Part shown: positions 26,901 through 45,600 of the stretch, piece after piece
Layout: each line of letters opens with the position of its first letter
Numbering within the stretch: position 1 is the stretch's first letter
Source of the DNA: Membranipora membranacea
Lineage: Eukaryota > Bryozoa > Gymnolaemata > Cheilostomatida > Membraniporidae
Direction: 5' to 3'
Assembly: GCA_914767715.1 (NCBI GenBank)
Contig: OU612065.1
Span: 6,200,001-6,264,000, forward strand
Length of the DNA: 64,000 nt
Made by a program: the position numbers and the translations under genes
The notes under the pieces: generated by a model
Told to the model about the DNA's origin: nothing
What the model saw: only the letters and a program-made list of their open reading frames with translations
The model's database searches: none

Positions 26901-26928
26901 TGGCGATCCATCTAGAATGTCTATCCAT
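17991..26928 (-). CDS. CFP-like: Properdin-like secreted protein: TSR0-like domain plus six TSP1 repeats
   Basis: Nine minus-strand exons: 26862-26928, 26483-26652, 24879-25194, 21173-21343, 20779-20946, 20309-20482, 19457-19639, 19020-19145 and 17991-18142. They total 1527 nt (508 aa; human properdin 469 aa) and every phase closes. Residues 1-22 are a signal peptide. Residues 23-94 form a Cys domain with IYCF, ICRGL, RGCCKNG and a CLIC (CxxC), the pattern of the properdin N-terminal TSR0. Six TSP1 repeats follow, starting WTEWGPW (137), WGPWSKY, WSDWKIG, WSLWSSW, WSPWSAW and WCAWGEY; five of the six are encoded by one phase 1-1 exon each. The tail is acidic (GGYEDDEDC). Properdin stabilises the alternative-pathway C3 convertase by binding C3b/Bb. 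Function here is inferred from architecture; another TSP1 protein that converged on six repeats is the alternative. Confidence 0.75.
22132..22163 (+). repeat. Perfect 16-bp tandem duplication
   Basis: GCTGTATTGCATATGT occurs twice head to tail with no spacer. It lies in intron 3 of the properdin-like gene, about 0.5 kb upstream of the putative 5' UTR exon of the nested dispanin gene. Confidence 0.8.
22600..22670 (+). promoter_or_regulatory. Putative 5' UTR exon of the dispanin-like gene (5' edge approximate)
   Basis: A good donor (CACACAG|GTAAGAG) at 22670/22671 precedes the acceptor at 23272-23273 (TTTGTTTTAG) that abuts the start codon of the dispanin-like gene. The transcription start cannot be located, so the 5' edge is arbitrary. 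Inference from splice signals only. Confidence 0.4.
22891..22930. mobile_element. 40-bp palindromic micro-MITE with perfect 9-bp target duplication
   Basis: The element starts TAGCCTGGG and ends CCCAGGCTA. It is flanked on the left (22882-22890) and right (22931-22939) by the identical 9-mer GAGGGTACT. It is an approximate reverse complement of the copy at 25240-25273, sharing TAGCCTGGGCAGGCTGTC read from its right end. It lies in the intron upstream of the dispanin coding exon. Confidence 0.8.
23275..23730 (+). CDS. Dispanin/CD225 (IFITM-like) two-pass membrane protein
   Basis: A single coding exon of 151 aa begins at ATG 23275, right after an acceptor (TTTGTTTTAG). Residues 15-42 form the first membrane segment (NLSWAICSTLMCICFPIGLI), followed by ALFVALKSKRAW, a polar loop with a GDLADM block, and a second membrane segment (ALISILFSMIILCIFVALIA). 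The order (membrane segment with paired Cys and Pro-x-Gly, basic A-x-K loop, G-D-x-x-x-A, second membrane segment) is that of the CD225/dispanin family, which includes IFITM, SynDIG and PRRT2-type proteins that act on membranes and vesicles. The C-terminal tail is acidic and Tyr-rich (EYYYDYDYETV). It sits entirely inside an intron of the properdin-like gene on the other strand. Specific function is unknown. Confidence 0.8.
   Translation: MPRMNKTVIAKRQTNLSWAICSTLMCICFPIGLIALFVALKSKRAWKDDRPESAGDLADMAKTIALISILFSMIILCIFVALIASGYFYQFLEYIGVMKKSEVAKLMQEQGETKVEEIPDDIDTATDEPEYYYDYDYETVTIKVPGNVADQ
25240..25273. mobile_element. 34-bp palindromic micro-MITE with near-perfect 9-bp target duplication
   Basis: TAGCCTGGGCAGGCTGTC opens the element and CTACCCAGGCTA closes it. 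The flanks are CCTCATACC (25231-25239) and CCTCATAAC (25274-25282), 8 of 9 identical. It lies in intron 2 of the properdin-like gene, about 45 bp from the acceptor of exon 3, and is inverted relative to the copy at 22891. Confidence 0.75.
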
Positions 26929-29063
26929 TTGTGTAGTTCACTGATTTACAATAATTATGATTTCTAAAATCTATGTCAGCTCTGTTTGATCGACTACCTA
27001 AAGTGTATGAAAGCTGATGCTAAGATTCACGCTTAAGCTGCTGACAGCATTTAAGTAATCCTATAAATTCCACACAACATATTCATACCTAAAATGCAGG
27101 CATTGCCTTCTTTAAGCCCGTCTAAGTATAAACAATGTCGTAATGAGCTCTTGAATCTGCAGATTTTACACCTTGGTATGTATCATACTAGACTTGAACA
27201 AACAGATCTGACTAGCGACACGTAGACCCCTAGCTCCCCTAAATTAATGGAGATAGTGTAGAGATTGTAGATAGATTCCCATGTGAATTCCTGTACTAGT
27301 TGCGCTTAATCCCAAGATTTTACTTCTGAGAGAGTAAATGCCACAGCGCCTGCTAATAAATAGATGCCTTGACTACTTGGCACTTGCTAGTTAATGGAAC
27401 AAGCGAAGATGATTCAATAATTGAATTCACATTCAGCTAGTCGGTTTGTAACCAATTAATTCATCTTTGATCATCAGCAGTTGTGAGGGCATAAAAAACC
27501 ATATCTAGAGTGGGATTGATGATGTTTGTAAAAACAAAGAGACAGTATATTGAATGTGTGTCAAGGCATCAATCACTGTGAAACACTTGTTCAAACTGTT
27601 TTCTGCTTTTGACATCTGCTCGCTGTTTTTCTCATCAATATGTTATGTCAAATTATTTTTCTACCTCTGAAAGAAAACAAGTGCACTTATGGTTTTTCGA
27701 TTACACACAAGATCAGGTATCGTAAAACACCTAGTATCCAGCAGAAAGTGATTAATCTGTTAGCACTGTAGTGCCTGCCAGTCACGGGGTTTGGGGTTTG
27801 GGGTAAGAACTGGCATGAACCTTGAATTAGGCAATCTGGCAGCTCTCATTACAAATTATGAGCTTCTGAAAATTTATGCATAACAATAATCAAATCCCAT
27901 TTACAAAACTCTATCCAATTAAAATGGCCCTCTCGAAGGTGATATACAGTACAACCATATTATAAACATCCATGAGAAATTTATAAAACGATTGAGTATG
28001 TATCAGCCAACAAAATTGATACCAATTTGAAGATATTAGACCATATCAACATTCGTATATAATCTCTACAATTTACTCATCCAAGTTCGGAAAAGTTCAT
28101 CTCAAATATTCTTAATTATCTAATATTTGTTTTGGATTTATTTTATGTGCTCAAAATGTGGTTGCAAGTCGTATGCAAGCTGTGTTTGAAATTTGAGTGA
28201 AGAATTTGTCTAATATAAAGGTGATTGACTGATAGCTATGCTTGCCTAGCACCCAAAACACAGGTACCTGGGTAGGCAATAAGAAGCAAAACTGAAATAG
28301 TATTGATCTGCAGGGAATTAAAAAGAAAAACATACAACCTGGTACCTCCGTGATGACCCCAGGCTCAGTTATTCCCAAACATGCGAACTTGTCTGCTCAG
28401 TTGGAAATGAACATTAGGCTTCTCCGTAATTACAATCACTCTCTGACCTCATATTTTGTTTGTTTTACCGCAATGAGCTCCCTTAGTAAAGATGTGAAGA
28501 TTTCCAACATTGTAAGTTGCGCTATCATGATAAGAGAGGAGATAATTCTCCTCTTTAAGAAAATAAATATTGATGCAGTTCTGTTTGAGATGTAAGAGTT
28601 TACCTAGAACATATTTGATCCAGTTTGCCTGCATTGTAGTTGCTCTCCTTCAACGACGTGACCAGTGGAGGGCAAGCAACTCCGAATGTCAGCAAATGGA
28701 TTTAACTTGGTCTAGAGTTTACCTCTTGCCTTTCCCAACATCCTTCACAAAAAATTCAGAAAACCTCAATACCTCAACGCCCTTTAGTCGAGTGAGCATT
28801 TAGACAGAAAATACAACACTTGTAATGCAATGCTCAAAATACCAAAACCTTGCTGAATCTGCTTATGCTTACCTTGTAATGATGTGTAGTGTACATATCA
28901 ACACACGTTGAATAATGCATGGATGGATGTATAAATGCATTTTATTTTTATAAATAAGGCTGTCATGGGTGTTTTTTACCAAAAAGAGTAGGTGTATAAT
29001 TTTTTTTTACAAAAAAACTAAATTTTAATCAGGAATTGATATTGTCTGCTCTTGTGCCTCACT
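26929..29063. other. Intergenic region between properdin-like gene and GPCR
   Basis: No supportable exon was found on either strand. It includes the promoter side of the properdin-like gene (26.9-28 kb) and the 3' flank of the GPCR gene. A G-rich tract with three GGGG runs separated by TTT lies at 27786-27803. Short open stretches at 28350-28800 have no recognisable domain. Confidence 0.5.
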
Positions 29064-30551
29064 TCAGACTCTATAAACACTCATTCTAATCGCACTTGAT
29101 ATCTCGCTTATCCTTAATCTGGAATTGTGGTAAACTTTACGAATGTTTTTTATTTTACCATTCTTACCACAACAAGCATTAAAGATTCCAGATGACATCA
29201 TGTAAATAAGTGGATTCATAATGGTACAAATATATGTAAGAAATTTTAGTACATTAATTATTTCAATAGTATCTAGAAGGCTTTCTGGTACTTTAAAAGT
29301 CAGCTGGAGCTTATATATAAGATATGGTCCCCACAAACAAATGTACACGGCGACAAGGAGTATGATGATTATAGTGTGACGTCTACGAGCAGCCTCCAAC
29401 CGACGGGCAGTTTGTGAGACCACGCCCTCTAGCTGAGCCATGATCCTACGAGTGAATAGTTTGCGGAGTATGAGACCATAACAGATGATCATTATGATGG
29501 AAGGTAGAAGATAGCCGATGACAAAATATACTACTTGGATTGCATTATAGTGTGTTTCAGTCACCATCATTTTACAGGCCTTTACTGTTATTGGAACCAA
29601 ATTTTCATCTAGCTGATAGACTTGTCTTTTCTCATTTTTCCAAACTGATTGGTTTGGTAGAAATCGTAGTTCATTTCTTTCATAGTTGAAGACTGAATAG
29701 TTGTACTTTTTTAATCCTTCCTCATATTCCAGGGGGATCCTTGTGAAAACGCCATCGTGCACCGATATTGTAAGTGCTAACAACCAAACTACAATCAGCG
29801 ACCACATAGTTGAGTTGTGTCTACAGCAAACATTATTTGCTCTGTCCAGGCGGGAGCGCCTATTCGCAGACAGTACAATTGTTCTGTACCTATTTGAGAA
29901 AGAGATTATCAGTGAAAATGGATATTATGATGAGCTGACATTGTTTTCCATGACCTTATTTTTTTTCTCACCAAGGTGTGTAACTGAAAATGAATATTCA
30001 TTCTTTGATTTATTTAGTTAACAATGGTGAGGTGAACATAGTTAATTTTAAATGCTAAAATCATCTTACCTGTCCACAGAAAGAGCAGTAAGTGTAAACA
30101 TACTACTCAGTACAGAGACCGACTGAATATAGCCTGAGAGGTGACAGCTCCAGGTGTTCAGTGTTATGTCGCTGATTATTGTCCATTCGTAGCTCGTGTA
30201 TATGCGGTAGATGTTGAACGGAATAACAAGAAATGAAATAAGAAAGTCTGACACTGCCAATGATATGATGAAATCATCTGTCTTTGGACGCCGATTTCTG
30301 CTTTCAGCATTGCACCTTGCAGCTACGATGTAAGAGATGATGCTAAAATTCAGCACCACAGATAGTGCTATCAAAATTGAAAAACTTACGATGTAGAACT
30401 CCTTCTGAGTCTCTGATGGAGGAATTTCATTGAAGGTGAGAAACGGGGAAAGGAGGTCCCGAGTTAATTCAGCACATGACCAAAAATTCATTGAATTATT
30501 CAATATATTTTCTATACTGTTCGTTGTTAGGTTACAAATTATTTGCTCCAT
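29064..30551 (-). CDS. Class A (rhodopsin-like) G-protein-coupled receptor, two exons
   Basis: Exons 30070-30551 and 29064-29889 join in frame to 435 aa. Seven membrane segments are visible at about 53-77, 93-115, 136-158, 189-206, 276-301, 332-355 and 374-397. Hallmarks: SLAVSD in TM2, Cys136 at the start of TM3, DRY at 160-162, WGP in TM6, and NPLIY at 386-390 in TM7, followed by a basic helix 8 with a Cys-Cys pair. The N-terminus carries N-glycosylation sites (NLT, NNS) and no signal peptide. Extracellular loop 2 is very long (about 70 residues, with Cys266 to pair with Cys136). The only coding intron splits the Arg codon of DRY. Ligand and subfamily are not evident; receptors with a DRY-splitting intron recur across bilaterian and cnidarian genomes. 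Confidence 0.88.
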
Positions 30552-33371
30552 GAAAATAATTCTGAGCAATCAGTTTTTGTTTTCACCAAACGAGTTTTTG
30601 ACTGAACTAAATAGCAAACAGCTTTGAACATGAATGACATAAAGATAACTTACTTCTACAAGATGTAATTTGATCTGCTTATTACATGTGAAGAGCCCTA
30701 TAAGTGGAACCCTTTTTCTTTGATTTTTCAGTTTTATTGGCTCTGAAGTATACATGTTACGTATATATAATGGCTTCCTACACTTCATTATTCACTGGGA
30801 TAATCTTCAGGTACTTGGTGCCATCTTATCGCTGATATTGAGATTACAAAACATTTGCGTCACTGGCAAACTTGAAAATGTTATGAGAGAGCGAAAGAGT
30901 AACCTGTCACAGCTTGGTAACAGGTATTGACTGTTTTTTTCAGCTCTGCCGGGTTTCTGATAGATGCTCTAGGTTCAACGTGAAGTTAATCAGGAAGTTA
31001 ATTATAAAACTCCATCGTGAAGTTAATTATAAAATATTACAGATATACAAAAAACATCCAAAAAAACGCATTGAACACAAGCTCATGGTCATAAAGATTC
31101 AGTTACAAATTATCCCCATACTTATAATATAAAAATACAACTCAAAGTGCGGAACACCACCTTAGGTTTATCATCAATCACAAAGGTGCAGCTGCCCGTT
31201 CTTGCAACATGATAACAAATAACAGACTTAGCACACTTTTACACATACAGGGAATGGGGAGGATATGCAGGTTATGATTAGTTTATTTTCACAAGAGCTG
31301 TGTAGATAGAAATATGAAGCAAATAATTGACTCATTGACTTATCGTTTGTGACACAACAAATGGATGTCACGTTTGTCATCTCCCAAGTTGGGCATGATA
31401 CTATAGCACATTTTCAACAGCCTAAGTTGGAAATTGATGATCATAGCATTCATTTGTTGCGTCATCTAAATTATAAGCAAATGACATTCTTATATTTGTT
31501 TCATAATTCTACCCTACCCTGCTCGTATGAGTATACATCTGCCTGCTGTATTTAAAAATCAAGTTTGGTACATCGAAGGCACCATTGGACAGAAAATTGT
31601 ATTGTTAGCGGTATAACAACAGTGAACTTTGTGATGGTAATGGTACTATTATCAATTTGCTGCCCAGAGTCAATACATTTTTGTGGATAAATCGATCAAT
31701 TTCAATTGGATTATGGGTTTTAAAGTTGAAATAGATCATCATCATTAAAGCAATGAACTAAAGTTCATTGATTAAAGTGATCACAATTATTTGCTGAATC
31801 TATGGCATTTCCAAACTAGTCAAAACTCAATCAAAATTAGTTGGACTGGACTGTGGGCTTCAAATCATGGATAAATGTAACACCATGGCTACTGCCATAA
31901 TTCAATTTGGTTAAATCATCCACAATTAAGTGCATCAATGTATCATAACAATGCTTATGGCAATTATAGTGTCCTGTCTATGCTAATTATTACCAAGTCC
32001 GGGATCATCTATTATCTTCTCCTTGATAAAAAGGAGATAACTTTATAACATAGTTTATTCATTTTTAGGAGAGATCATGGAAAGTTAGACTAAAATCATC
32101 AAATTTACAACTCTGGTGAATAATCACTATACTAAACATAGGAGATCTGATGATAATCCCTCGTTCACAGGCTAACTAAGATGTCATAGAGGAGAGAAAA
32201 TCAAAACTAGCTTATTTATGCCCAAAACCCACTGTTTTTCTTAGTTCCTATACATTCGGTGTTCTTCAGCCTCTATCAATCCGTCTAGTCACTATATTAC
32301 ACATGGCATGTGGCACATACCGCAGAAGCTTGTGATTGTGGTGGGATAATTTACTTACCTGTCACTCTCCTGTCCATGCCAATAACTGAGTGAGAGGAAG
32401 AATTCCAACAACAATCAATGAATTCTTTTATTTTTCAATGCACTTTTTAAAATCATTTGATATCTCACCAAGTGGATGACCAGTCAATGTCAGTAAATAT
32501 ATTAACAAAAGTTGACATACCTTCATAACCACTTGCAAATCAAGGAAGTTAGAGTATTTGAATGATCAAAGCAAAGGAATGGAAGAACACAGGAATGAGG
32601 AACAGGGCAGATGGCATGACAGTTCCTTGTTCCAAGTCATCACATTTCATGCTGGGTCTTTTTTCCTCCACTTTACAGGGACTCTGCTTCTCATCAAAGT
32701 GTCTTTACCTGTGTTTTTGTTTTAATCATATAGGTAATGTTTGTCACTGTGTTAATTTACCACTCGAAGCCCGAGGTGTTGACGAAGTGAATTGATTGAG
32801 CCCTCACAATATTTATATACGTAATGAAATCTCATGTATTCAAGTTAACCCGATGAGTCTCTCTTCCAAGTAGAGTCTATGAATAAAGCTGCTATGCACA
32901 CAAGCCACTCTCCCTGAGAAAAGTAATGATGTAATCCCCTTATCGGAGGATCATATTGTGCTATATGTTGGCTTAAAGATCTTTCCCAAAGACAAAGACA
33001 GACAAAGAGCAGTAGCTTTTTGCTTCAAACTAGTAGCATTTGTAGTAGTTTTGATTTGCTGAGTTTGTTAATAGTATTTCATTAACTTGTCAAAGCGTTT
33101 ACATGGTCAACTTTTCAATCCTTTATGCTGATCATCAAAGCTAGGGCAAAGGCAAAGCTACTTCCATGTAATCATGTAGGCCTAGTTGAGATAATGGATA
33201 GTTTTTGTTTTAATTGACTTGATGTGCTTTATCCTTTTATCACATCAATTACATCAACTACTGTATAACATTATGTTACATTCCGAATTCTATTTAAGGG
33301 AGAGAATCGAGACAAACAAATCACTTTATTGCAGCAATTCTGCCTAAGGCAGAAATAGTTGTCAGGTTGTC
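30552..33371. other. Intergenic region between GPCR and CUL2
   Basis: 2.8 kb with no supportable coding exon. It holds the 5' flanks of both divergent genes (GPCR minus, CUL2 plus). An acceptor-like TGATTGCTCAG (minus strand, about 30562-30572) just upstream of the GPCR start codon suggests a spliced 5' UTR there. A short direct repeat containing GAAGTTAATTATAAAA occurs twice around 30990-31036. Confidence 0.45.
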
Positions 33372-40053
<6,682 letters not shown>

Positions 40054-42645
40054 TCACCATAAAGAAAGATTCTAAAGACAATAATTATTCTGCCTCGTAA
40101 TAATTCCAATGCAGGCTTGTGCTGATATGTGTCATGTTCGATGTTACTGAATGCACCAGGAGCACAGTGCCTGTCCGTCCCAGGCTAAATGTTGAGACTG
40201 ATTCACCCATCCCTGGTAACTTTCAGTCAAATATAGCATTCACAACTAAACCATGACACATTACTTTCATGCCTAACACTGCACTATGATATTTGTGTAC
40301 AGTTGCAGCTTGCCAGGATTGGATGTCTGACAGGATGATTTTCCAGTCTTTTGTACATTTATTCAACATACTGTGGTTTTTCTATTGAGCCTTCAATGGT
40401 TTACATATAGAAACTTTAATCTCATACTGTTCACCACCATTTAAGATTATTTGGCTATCTCATCGAATATTTTTGTTATTTATCTCACCAAGTGATTACG
40501 ATGCTGTTTTTAAGTCCAAAATACGAACATTTTTCAGTCACTACTGGTATCAAAATAAAGTATTCTATACTTGTCCTCGTGACTAGTTCTATCGATTTAC
40601 ATATTATCTATACATGGCCATACATAAAAAGCCATGTGTCATATGTGTGTAGAGTGCGCTGTCAAATTAATAAAATAATAATAGTGATAATAGTGGGTCA
40701 TTTAGAGCAAATGAATCTTGCGCATGCAAACAAACCGGATAATGATTTAACATTCGTTCGCCTATCTTTAGAGCAAGGAGTAAAATACTCATTTTTAGGA
40801 TTTCCCAATGACCTGTTGTTTAAGTTATCAGGAGTTGTCTTTTCTGAGATGAGTCTCTTCTGTTAGATGGGATTACGACCTGTGTGCTACTTGGTAAAAA
40901 AAATCAATTACAAGAACTATTTCTGTGTAAAAATTGAAAGACCGTTTAAAATGTTTGATGTTGGAACCATAAGCATAAGCTTTGAGTGTCAGCTATGGAG
41001 AAAAAATCCTGATTGATAATCTCGGCAAGCAGAAATGGGGAAAGAGGTCTTCATGTAACCGGAACCAGTGACCTAATTGCTCAGAGGAGAAGCAAATTTT
41101 ACCAACTAAATTATTGCATGATAGGAAACTTAAACTTGATTAAAAAATCTGCCAACTTCATCTGGATGACACAGTTTTCTCTACACTCTGTGTAAGTATC
41201 CAAAACTTAATCAACCAGTCAATGAAGAGTAAAAAATGTAATCCCTATCTCCAGCCACTGATCAACCTGTATGGTGGTGGTGGTCATGATGGTCACGGTG
41301 GTGGTGTTTTTTGTTTGCTGAGACGAATGAGAGATATATGGCTATAGCTAGTCTGGACTCCTTTGCCTGCCTTGTTGTTGGTGGATTTGGATGGAAGCAA
41401 TATCAATGACCAACATAATGCATAGATTATAGACCACACTTTTCCTTCAAGTCAATGGTTACAAGAGGAAGAGGTTAACAAAAAAGAAGAGTTCAAGATA
41501 ATAATGTACCAAAAAAAGAAGCACCCATTAATGGGACTCATTGGCTCATTTCACTGACTAACTACTACATTGTTGAGAACATGTTAATCTATTTTATTTA
41601 TGCTTGGTTACTTCACTTTCCACTTTACTGTACTCTTGATTATTGACCATATCACCACCAAACTTGAGCGTACAAGAGCCAATATAGAATATGTGCTTAT
41701 AAAAAGACCCAACTGTTCAAACTGATGGGAAATGATTTGCTCGTCACTCTCTTCATATGGGGGATAGGCTTCTGAATTTATAAGCATGTATACTTGGCTA
41801 TGTCCATGATCAACCGCCACATTAGCCCAATGCACAAAGTACAGACTTGTAACTCCAGATGCCATCTATATTATCAGGCCCCACTTTGAGATAACCAACA
41901 GCAGAAGTGTTGGGCAGCCATGCAAATAAACATTATTTTGGTGTTCCAATATAGCCGACTTTGTGTGCGGCATCACAATGCTATGTCCTAGCATCGTTAC
42001 CAGCTATAGGCCCACTAACTCCCACACATCAAGTATCTTACAGTTCTATCATCTACCTTTCAACGCTGAAGACAACATGTTGCATGACAGGAGAGGCTGG
42101 TTCGGACCTGTATTTCACCCACGTTATGCCTATGAACACATTTTTTTCGCAGTCGACACACTTGTGTTAAGCCGTAAATTAAGTTAAATCAACAGAGAGA
42201 TGGTGTGAGGTGTTGTTTCTGTTCTAAATAAAGCTTTAGTTCCCTTCTGTTTTTGGACATAGCAGGGTTTGACGAACATAACCTCATTCTAATGGACAAT
42301 AAGATGATCTTTGTTTGATGAAACTCAACTGTAGTTTATACTCTTCCTCTACGCATCGAGCTAGTGCTGAGGTGCAATATAGTAGAGTTCTCTCAGGGAA
42401 AGTCACTTGAGCTCAGGGCAGGCTTTTGCTCTTTTTTCTCTTACACAGCTAGAATCACAAGTATTTAATGTTGCTGTCTCTGTGAATGAGAGTATTATGA
42501 GTCCAGTTGCTGAATTTCATCCAGTGCAATTTTTTCACCTGCCAGGTACCATCAAGAATCCTTGATAGGCTCCAGAGACCATTTTTACCATCCGTTTGTT
42601 TGACCATCATAGTATTGATGTTAACATTGCTAAAATTTTTCACAG
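40054..42645. other. CUL2 3' UTR and intergenic region before the LRRFIP-like gene
   Basis: An AATAAA at 40554-40559 could end the CUL2 transcript about 0.5 kb after its stop. A GGT-rich tract lies near 41270-41310. Open stretches at 40492-40866 (+) and 41608-41865 (-) have no recognisable domain and no convincing splice context. Confidence 0.5.
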
Positions 42646-42674
42646 TTTGATCTGGAAAACGTAGATGAGCTAAG

Positions 42675-45600
42675 ATGTCGTCAGGCGCTGGATCCAGCGG
42701 ACGGCGTCGAGATAGAGACAAAGTCAAAAAGAAATCACTCAATACATCAACAGGAGAGGATGCCGCCCTAGACAGCATAGCCCGTCGGGTTAGTATGAAT
42801 TTGAATGATAATATAATAAAATGTTCAAATTATGTCCCAAAATAACACGCTGTACAATATTTACTTTGTTCTCTATATCACAAGTACATAACAGCGCTGC
42901 ATTTTGGAAATATTTCCTGCTTCATATTGTTATAAAAAAATTAATTGATTTATGTTTGTTCTTAAGGCTGAGGAAATGTTACAAGAAAAGAGGAAAGAAC
43001 GGGAGCGGGCCAGACGGATAAGAATGCAAGAAATAGAGAAGAAACAGCGTGAGGTAAGGCAGCAATGATCAATTTCAATATGGTTTAAGAGTACAGCTTT
43101 TTTCAACACAGTATATTTATGATTATGTGTTCACATAAACACATCCCGAATTGTGAGATTGTTTTGCTGATACCTTGGCCCATTGTGTTAAGCTAGTGTA
43201 ACCTGAGAGTTATAATCCTAATCTTTACTTTTTACATGTAACCCACGCTTTACCTGTTTTGTCTAATACAATGGTGTCCATGCTTTTGGTGACCTTTATT
43301 TACATGTGTTCAGGTACTAGTTTCAGTTATGTGTACCATACAAATTGCCCATTGTGAGATAGCTATGCATTTTACTACCATAAACTAATGACCTCTCACC
43401 AGTAGATTCCTGACTATGTAATGTGAATTCCATTGAGTAAGTCATTAGGATCACTAATTGCTGCTTTTTGTTTTACACTATACATATTGCCATGACTAAT
43501 TGTGCCATATGAAACATAGCCCACACATCATCGGGGTAACACAGTTTATTATTCCTAATTTTAGATTGGGCTGAGTTGCTTTATTCTAAACAGTCTCATT
43601 CTGAGTGAATGTTAGAAGATGTGATGCCCAATGATGGTAAACTTGTGGTTACATCCTTTTTCTGTCAATACTATGTTTTCTGGTGTCATTTGTAGGAGGA
43701 TGAAACTATGGATAGGCAGTATGGAATCGATAAAACTACTACATCATCAAGGGCTTATGCTGCATCTAATACAGCTGCTACAGCTGCTACCTCTGCGGGT
43801 TCAGTTGGTAGTCGAGAAGATGTTCGGTCCTCGAGGAGAAGTAGTATGGACTCTACTGATTCTACCGATCATCCGGCTTCGTCTGCAGGCAAAGATTTAA
43901 AAGTATGATGTACTGATTGTAAACTTAGATATACATTATTGAAGCTCTGTCATTGTGATTTAGCTTTAGGCATTGATGTAGAAAAGATACTGACTGGTCA
44001 GCCTGCATTACAACTGTTACTCTCTAGCATACAAGCATAAAGCATGTATAGTAAATAGAAGAGATTTTGCTGAATTATATGAAACAACCGAATAAGTGAA
44101 TAATCAACATGTACATTTATTTAGTGTAACACTATATGTTGTCTTTCTATACCAGATTATAAATTATTCATGAGTATGAACTAGAATACCGGTTGGATTG
44201 ATTTCCTCAGTGACAGTATGATGTCCCTGTAGACACACAAAGGTATGGCTCACCATCGCAGGCAAAGTTGATTATAGTTGCAGATGTTTGCTTATATTGT
44301 TTAATCCTTTCATTCCGTTTTGAAGGTTTTATATAATGAACTAGATGAAAAATATAGACGGTCTATGATGACTAATGCCCAACTAGATAATGAGAAACAA
44401 GCATTGGTCTATGCAGTCGAGGATTTAAAGGTAAACTTTTTTCTCAAGTAACATGGATGTTCAAACATCATATACTGCTATGTGGGTTTTGAGGATCGGA
44501 ATTTTGAATAGCTTTAGTAAGTTATGATCAGTGTACTTAATCTAGCCTCAGACTCGGCGAGACCGACTCATACCCTGTGTAAATACATGATATCATTCTT
44601 ATCTGTATGAGCAGAGCATTAGCGCTATTTATGTAACTAAGATCTCACAAGTTATCTGTGTATCAACTATGTCTCTTGTAGCTGCCACATCTAAGGCGTT
44701 AGCTGTGGGCCTTGGGATTATCTACTTTACATATGACTGACTTTCTAACCCCTTAGGTCCATTACAGTTGTTAATTTGCTGCTTCAGATCTTACAAACTC
44801 TGACCCTTTTGTGAATGTTTTCACAGGACAAACTGGATGACATGGAGGAATCAAAATACTCAATCCAGCGTGAATTAAAAGACAAGGATAGACAATTAGG
44901 TGCTGAGAAACGGATAGTCAAAACGAAAGACACAGAGGTGGACAGATTAAAAGCCATGATTACGCAACGAGATGAGTTACTCAAGGTAGTCTATTCGTTC
45001 TCTCTGTACAGTATATATGGTATTCATTCTCTGTGTTGATGGCAAAATTTAAAGTTCTAGTGGGTGTGAAAATGACCAAATATTCAAATCATGAAAGCTA
45101 GTGCTAACTACAGGAATAATTCAATATTGCTACTGAAAGTATTGCAACATAAAACAACACTGAAGCTAATGAATTAGTTTTTTTTATGAGCTGTACTATA
45201 CTGCACCGGCTAAATATAACCCAATGAGCTCTGCTCCCATAAGCAATTGGTTGGCTCCCCAACTTTACTGTAGAAAAATAACATATTATAATGATCACCA
45301 ACAAGATAAGGAAAGAAATCTTATTTCACAATAGTGTATTTCAAATTTGTTTTACCAAGAAAGTGACCAATTCTAGGATGAGATTACACAGAAAGGAGCA
45401 TTTTGGCTTAGTATGTAGGCCTGTTGACATATCATAATGATTAAAAATTACAATATCACAGACTATCGCATCACTTCAGTCTGACTTTACAATAGTATTT
45501 TTGATTGCCAATGAGAGTGTCATATCCTTATGCTGTGAAAATATCATGCATGGTTGAAGCATAAAAGGAACACTCGTTGTATCATTTAGTTTCTTTCAAG

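Noticed and set aside
27786-27803. G-quadruplex or telomere-like TTTGGGG tract
   Set aside because: Only three GGGG runs, one short of a canonical intramolecular quadruplex, and no longer telomeric array.
40149-40187. Possible TAGCC-family copy ending CCCAGGCTA
   Set aside because: The left end lacks TAGCC and the flanking 9-mers agree at only about 5 positions.
40492-40866. 124-codon open stretch after CUL2
   Set aside because: No domain, no splice context and AT-rich composition. It overlaps the likely CUL2 3' UTR and poly(A) signal.
41608-41865. 85-codon minus-strand open stretch
   Set aside because: No recognisable family and no supporting splice sites or neighbours. Could be chance or a relic.
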